From the NCBI GenBank assembly GCA_030616425.1, contig JAUWXJ010000141.1, positions 1-6,052 of the forward strand: a DNA stretch of 6,052 nt, written 5' to 3'. This document shows positions 5,020 through 6,052 of the stretch, piece after piece (positions within the stretch are counted from its first letter, which is position 1; the number at the start of each line of letters is the position of its first letter). The notes below the pieces were generated by a model. The model had not been told where the DNA came from. It saw only the letters and a list, made by a program, of their open reading frames with translations, and searched no databases. The stretch comes from Desulfobacterales bacterium. GTDB lineage: Bacteria; Desulfobacterota; Desulfobacteria; Desulfobacterales; C00003060. The position numbers were made by a program, and so were the translations under genes.

Positions 5020-5029
5020 GTTATATAGA
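5001..5029 (+). promoter_or_regulatory. Sigma-70-type promoter of the toxin-antitoxin operon
   Basis: A perfect -35 box TTGACA (5001-5006) and a -10 box TATAGA (5024-5029) are separated by 17 bp. Transcription would start near 5036, leaving a ~20-nt leader before the antitoxin ATG with the ribosome binding site within it. Confidence 0.65.
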
Positions 5030-5040
5030 AAAACAGGCCT

Positions 5041-5047
5041 AAGGAGG
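5041..5047 (+). promoter_or_regulatory. Strong ribosome binding site that sets the antitoxin start
   Basis: AAGGAGG ends 8 nt before the ATG at 5056. An in-frame GTG at 5047 would overlap this site and so cannot be the start. The strong site fits the need for excess antitoxin over toxin. Confidence 0.8.
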
Positions 5048-5055
5048 TGAAAAAG

Positions 5056-5352
5056 ATGATTGATCTGAGTCGCACCGTATCAATGGAAAATGCTCAGAAG
5101 AGCTTAAGGAAACTGATAGAGGATGCCCGCCAAAATAGAACGCCCTATGTTCTTACCCGGTTTGGAAAACCTCAGGCATTGCTTGTAAGCATTGAGGAAT
5201 ATGAGGACCTCCTCGAGGAGCTGGCTTTTCTCTCGAATCCAGCCCACCTGGCTAGGATCGCTGAAGCAAGAACCGCATACCTTGCTGGTGAAGGAGGCGA
5301 CTACGAAAAGTTACGTAGTGAGCTCTTGAAGGGCAAGTCTGGAAATGCCTGA
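5056..5352 (+). CDS. Phd/YefM-family antitoxin
   Basis: This is the antitoxin of a type II toxin-antitoxin module. It binds and neutralises the toxin encoded by the next gene and normally represses its own operon. The 98-residue product shows the Phd/YefM fold: TVSMENAQKSLRKLIEDARQ (7-26), then TPYVLTRFGKPQALLVSIEE (29-48) and YEDLLEELAFL (49-59). The C-terminal part (about 60-98, including LARIAEARTAYLAGEGGDYEKL) is the expected toxin-binding segment. The ATG at 5056 is chosen for its AAGGAGG at 8-nt spacing. The gene overlaps the toxin start by 8 bp, indicating translational coupling. It points away from gspF and belongs to a separate transcription unit. It is named by family only because close relatives carry several names. 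Confidence 0.93.
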   Translation: MIDLSRTVSMENAQKSLRKLIEDARQNRTPYVLTRFGKPQALLVSIEEYEDLLEELAFLSNPAHLARIAEARTAYLAGEGGDYEKLRSELLKGKSGNA

Positions 5353-5620
5353 TACGTACAGAATCCGTTACGCAAGCAGGCGGGTCGCCAAGGAAATTAT
5401 GGACCTGCCCCCGGAGATCTTTTCTCGGATCGACAAAGTGATCATGAGATTGAGAAAAGACCCAAGACCACCTGGATGCAGAAAGCTGCATTCACAGGCT
5501 ATCGGACAGTACCGACTGCGGGTCGGTGATTGGCGAGTTATCTATGATGTGGATGATGTCGCCAATGAAGTAATCCTGCTTCGCATCATGCACCGGAGGC
5601 AAATCTATCGTCAACGTTAA
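5345..5620 (+). CDS. RelE/ParE-family toxin
   Basis: This is the toxin of the module: 91 residues, the usual size for the RelE/ParE superfamily. RelE members cut mRNA on the ribosome, while ParE members poison DNA gyrase. The pattern here is RelE-like: basic KL (47-48), YRLRVGDWRVIYDVD (56-70) with Arg57, Arg59 and Arg64, and a C-terminal HRRQIYR (83-89) with His83, Arg84/85 and Tyr88. These occupy the positions of the catalytic Arg and Tyr of RelE-type endoribonucleases. The assignment rests on pattern only. The ATG at 5345 overlaps the antitoxin stop by 8 bp, with a weak GAAGGG 11 nt upstream, so translation is likely coupled and lower than that of the antitoxin. No clear terminator is visible before the next gene. 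Confidence 0.93.
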   Translation: MPDTYRIRYASRRVAKEIMDLPPEIFSRIDKVIMRLRKDPRPPGCRKLHSQAIGQYRLRVGDWRVIYDVDDVANEVILLRIMHRRQIYRQR

Positions 5621-5683
5621 GTCCGGTGGCCTTGAGGAAATTAGTGGTTAGTCTGCTTCGTTAAGTTAGCCTTGGGTGGTATA

Positions 5684-5690
5684 GGAGGTG
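5684..5690 (+). promoter_or_regulatory. Ribosome binding site that sets the start of the protease-prodomain gene
   Basis: GGAGGTG lies 5 nt (measured from GGAGG) before the ATG at 5694. An in-frame GTG at 5688 overlaps it and is excluded. A further ATG at 5700 is a weaker alternative. Confidence 0.7.
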
Positions 5691-5693
5691 ACC

Positions 5694-6011
5694 ATGTTTA
5701 TGAGATGGCCCTTTCGAGTACTGGTGGTGCTGTTTATTTTCTTTCCAGGTGCTTGCCACGCGCAGGAAGCCGGGCAACCGAGTTATGTACCCAGTGAGGT
5801 TCTGGTCAAGTTTCAAGAGAATGTCTCGCGGGCCGAAGCTCTATCGCTCCATGAACAAGTGGGATCAAAGGTGATTAAGCGCCTTAAGCGGATTAATGTG
5901 GATCTTGTAAAAGTCCCCGAAGGGTGGACAGTGGAAAAGGCGATCGAGGTCTACCAGGCTGACCCTGGAGTCGAATACGCCGAACCTAATTATATACGCA
6001 GAATACAATAA
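5694..6011 (+). CDS. Secreted S8-protease (subtilase) N-terminal prodomain, truncated
   Basis: The 105-residue product has a signal peptide (MFMRWPFRVLVVLFIFFPGACHA, cleavage likely before QEAG). It is followed by a prodomain of the fervidolysin-like type found at the N-terminus of secreted subtilases: YVPSEVLVKFQENVSRAEAL, then LHEQVGSKVIKRLKRINVDL and VKVPEGWTVEKAIEVYQADP, ending GVEYAEPNYIRRIQ. In full proteases such prodomains act as intramolecular chaperone and inhibitor, and EYAEPNY is normally followed within about ten residues by the catalytic domain. Here a TAA at 6009-6011 ends the frame, exactly where a perfect palindrome begins. Reading on in frame gives LYNMNLWD, which resembles the usual entry to the catalytic domain. 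An interrupted protease gene is therefore favoured over a true stand-alone prodomain inhibitor, though the latter remains possible. As a Sec-exported protease it would be a natural T2SS client, which is inference only. Confidence 0.8.
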   Translation: MFMRWPFRVLVVLFIFFPGACHAQEAGQPSYVPSEVLVKFQENVSRAEALSLHEQVGSKVIKRLKRINVDLVKVPEGWTVEKAIEVYQADPGVEYAEPNYIRRIQ

Positions 6012-6030
6012 AATCGCTGCGCGATTTTAT
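6008..6030. repeat. Perfect palindrome (10-bp stem, 3-nt loop) at the stop codon
   Basis: ataaaatcgc (6008-6017) pairs exactly with gcgattttat (6021-6030) around loop tgc. The TAA stop of the protease-prodomain gene lies in the left arm. The TTTTAT of the right arm is part of the stem, so there is no free U-tract and it is a poor intrinsic terminator. It looks like a small palindromic insertion. Confidence 0.75.
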
Positions 6031-6052
6031 ATAACATGAACCTCTGGGACCG

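Noticed and set aside
5252..5491. Minus-strand open frame of 79 codons across the toxin-antitoxin overlap
   Set aside because: It is opposite two well-supported overlapping genes and has no recognisable protein features.
6008..6030. Intrinsic terminator after the prodomain gene
   Set aside because: The T residues form part of the stem and no U-tract follows, and the stem is AT-rich at its base. A palindromic insertion explains it better, although some termination cannot be excluded.

Overview
The window carries most of a type II secretion system (T2SS) gene cluster on the minus strand, followed on the plus strand by a small toxin-antitoxin pair and the 5' part of a subtilisin-family protease gene. 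The T2SS gene order, the FTLxE-type pseudopilins, and the abundance of short-period interspersed repeats (GGTTCA-rich, CAGTACTC, GTTCGTT and CGTGTC families) suggest a Desulfobacterota ('deltaproteobacterial') genome. No rRNA or other marker gene is present to confirm this.

Reading the minus strand from about 4560 down to 6, the order is gspF (inner-membrane platform), an inserted four-helix-bundle (23S rRNA intervening-sequence type) gene, gspG (major pseudopilin), gspH, gspI, gspJ (minor pseudopilins) and the start of gspK. Apart from the insert, this is the canonical F-G-H-I-J-K order. GspF forms the platform, prepilin peptidase processes the pseudopilins, and GspG polymerises into the periplasmic pseudopilus with an H-I-J-K tip. 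The usual upstream neighbour gspE (ATPase) is not next to gspF.

The striking feature is repeat invasion of this operon. A 433-bp block between gspF and gspG is bounded by a perfect 29-bp inverted repeat and contains the four-helix-bundle gene almost exactly. Two long GGTTCA-rich repeats in direct orientation lie at the gspI/gspJ junction and upstream of gspF. The first supplies the C-terminal codons of gspI. A 7-bp tandem repeat lies inside the gspJ leader, and an 8-bp repeat family in inverted orientation forms the 5' end of the gspK reading frame. gspK also meets an in-frame TAG at positions 6-8 and looks broken. The 7- and 8-bp units are not multiples of three, so copy-number change would shift the frame of gspJ or gspK.

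On the plus strand, a Phd/YefM-type antitoxin and a RelE/ParE-type toxin overlap by 8 bp behind a consensus-like promoter flanked by an inverted repeat. Next comes a secreted protein that consists only of a signal peptide and an S8-protease prodomain. It stops inside a perfect 10-bp-stem palindrome, and the in-frame sequence beyond the stop still resembles the start of a subtilase catalytic domain. It is therefore probably a protease gene interrupted by a palindromic repeat.
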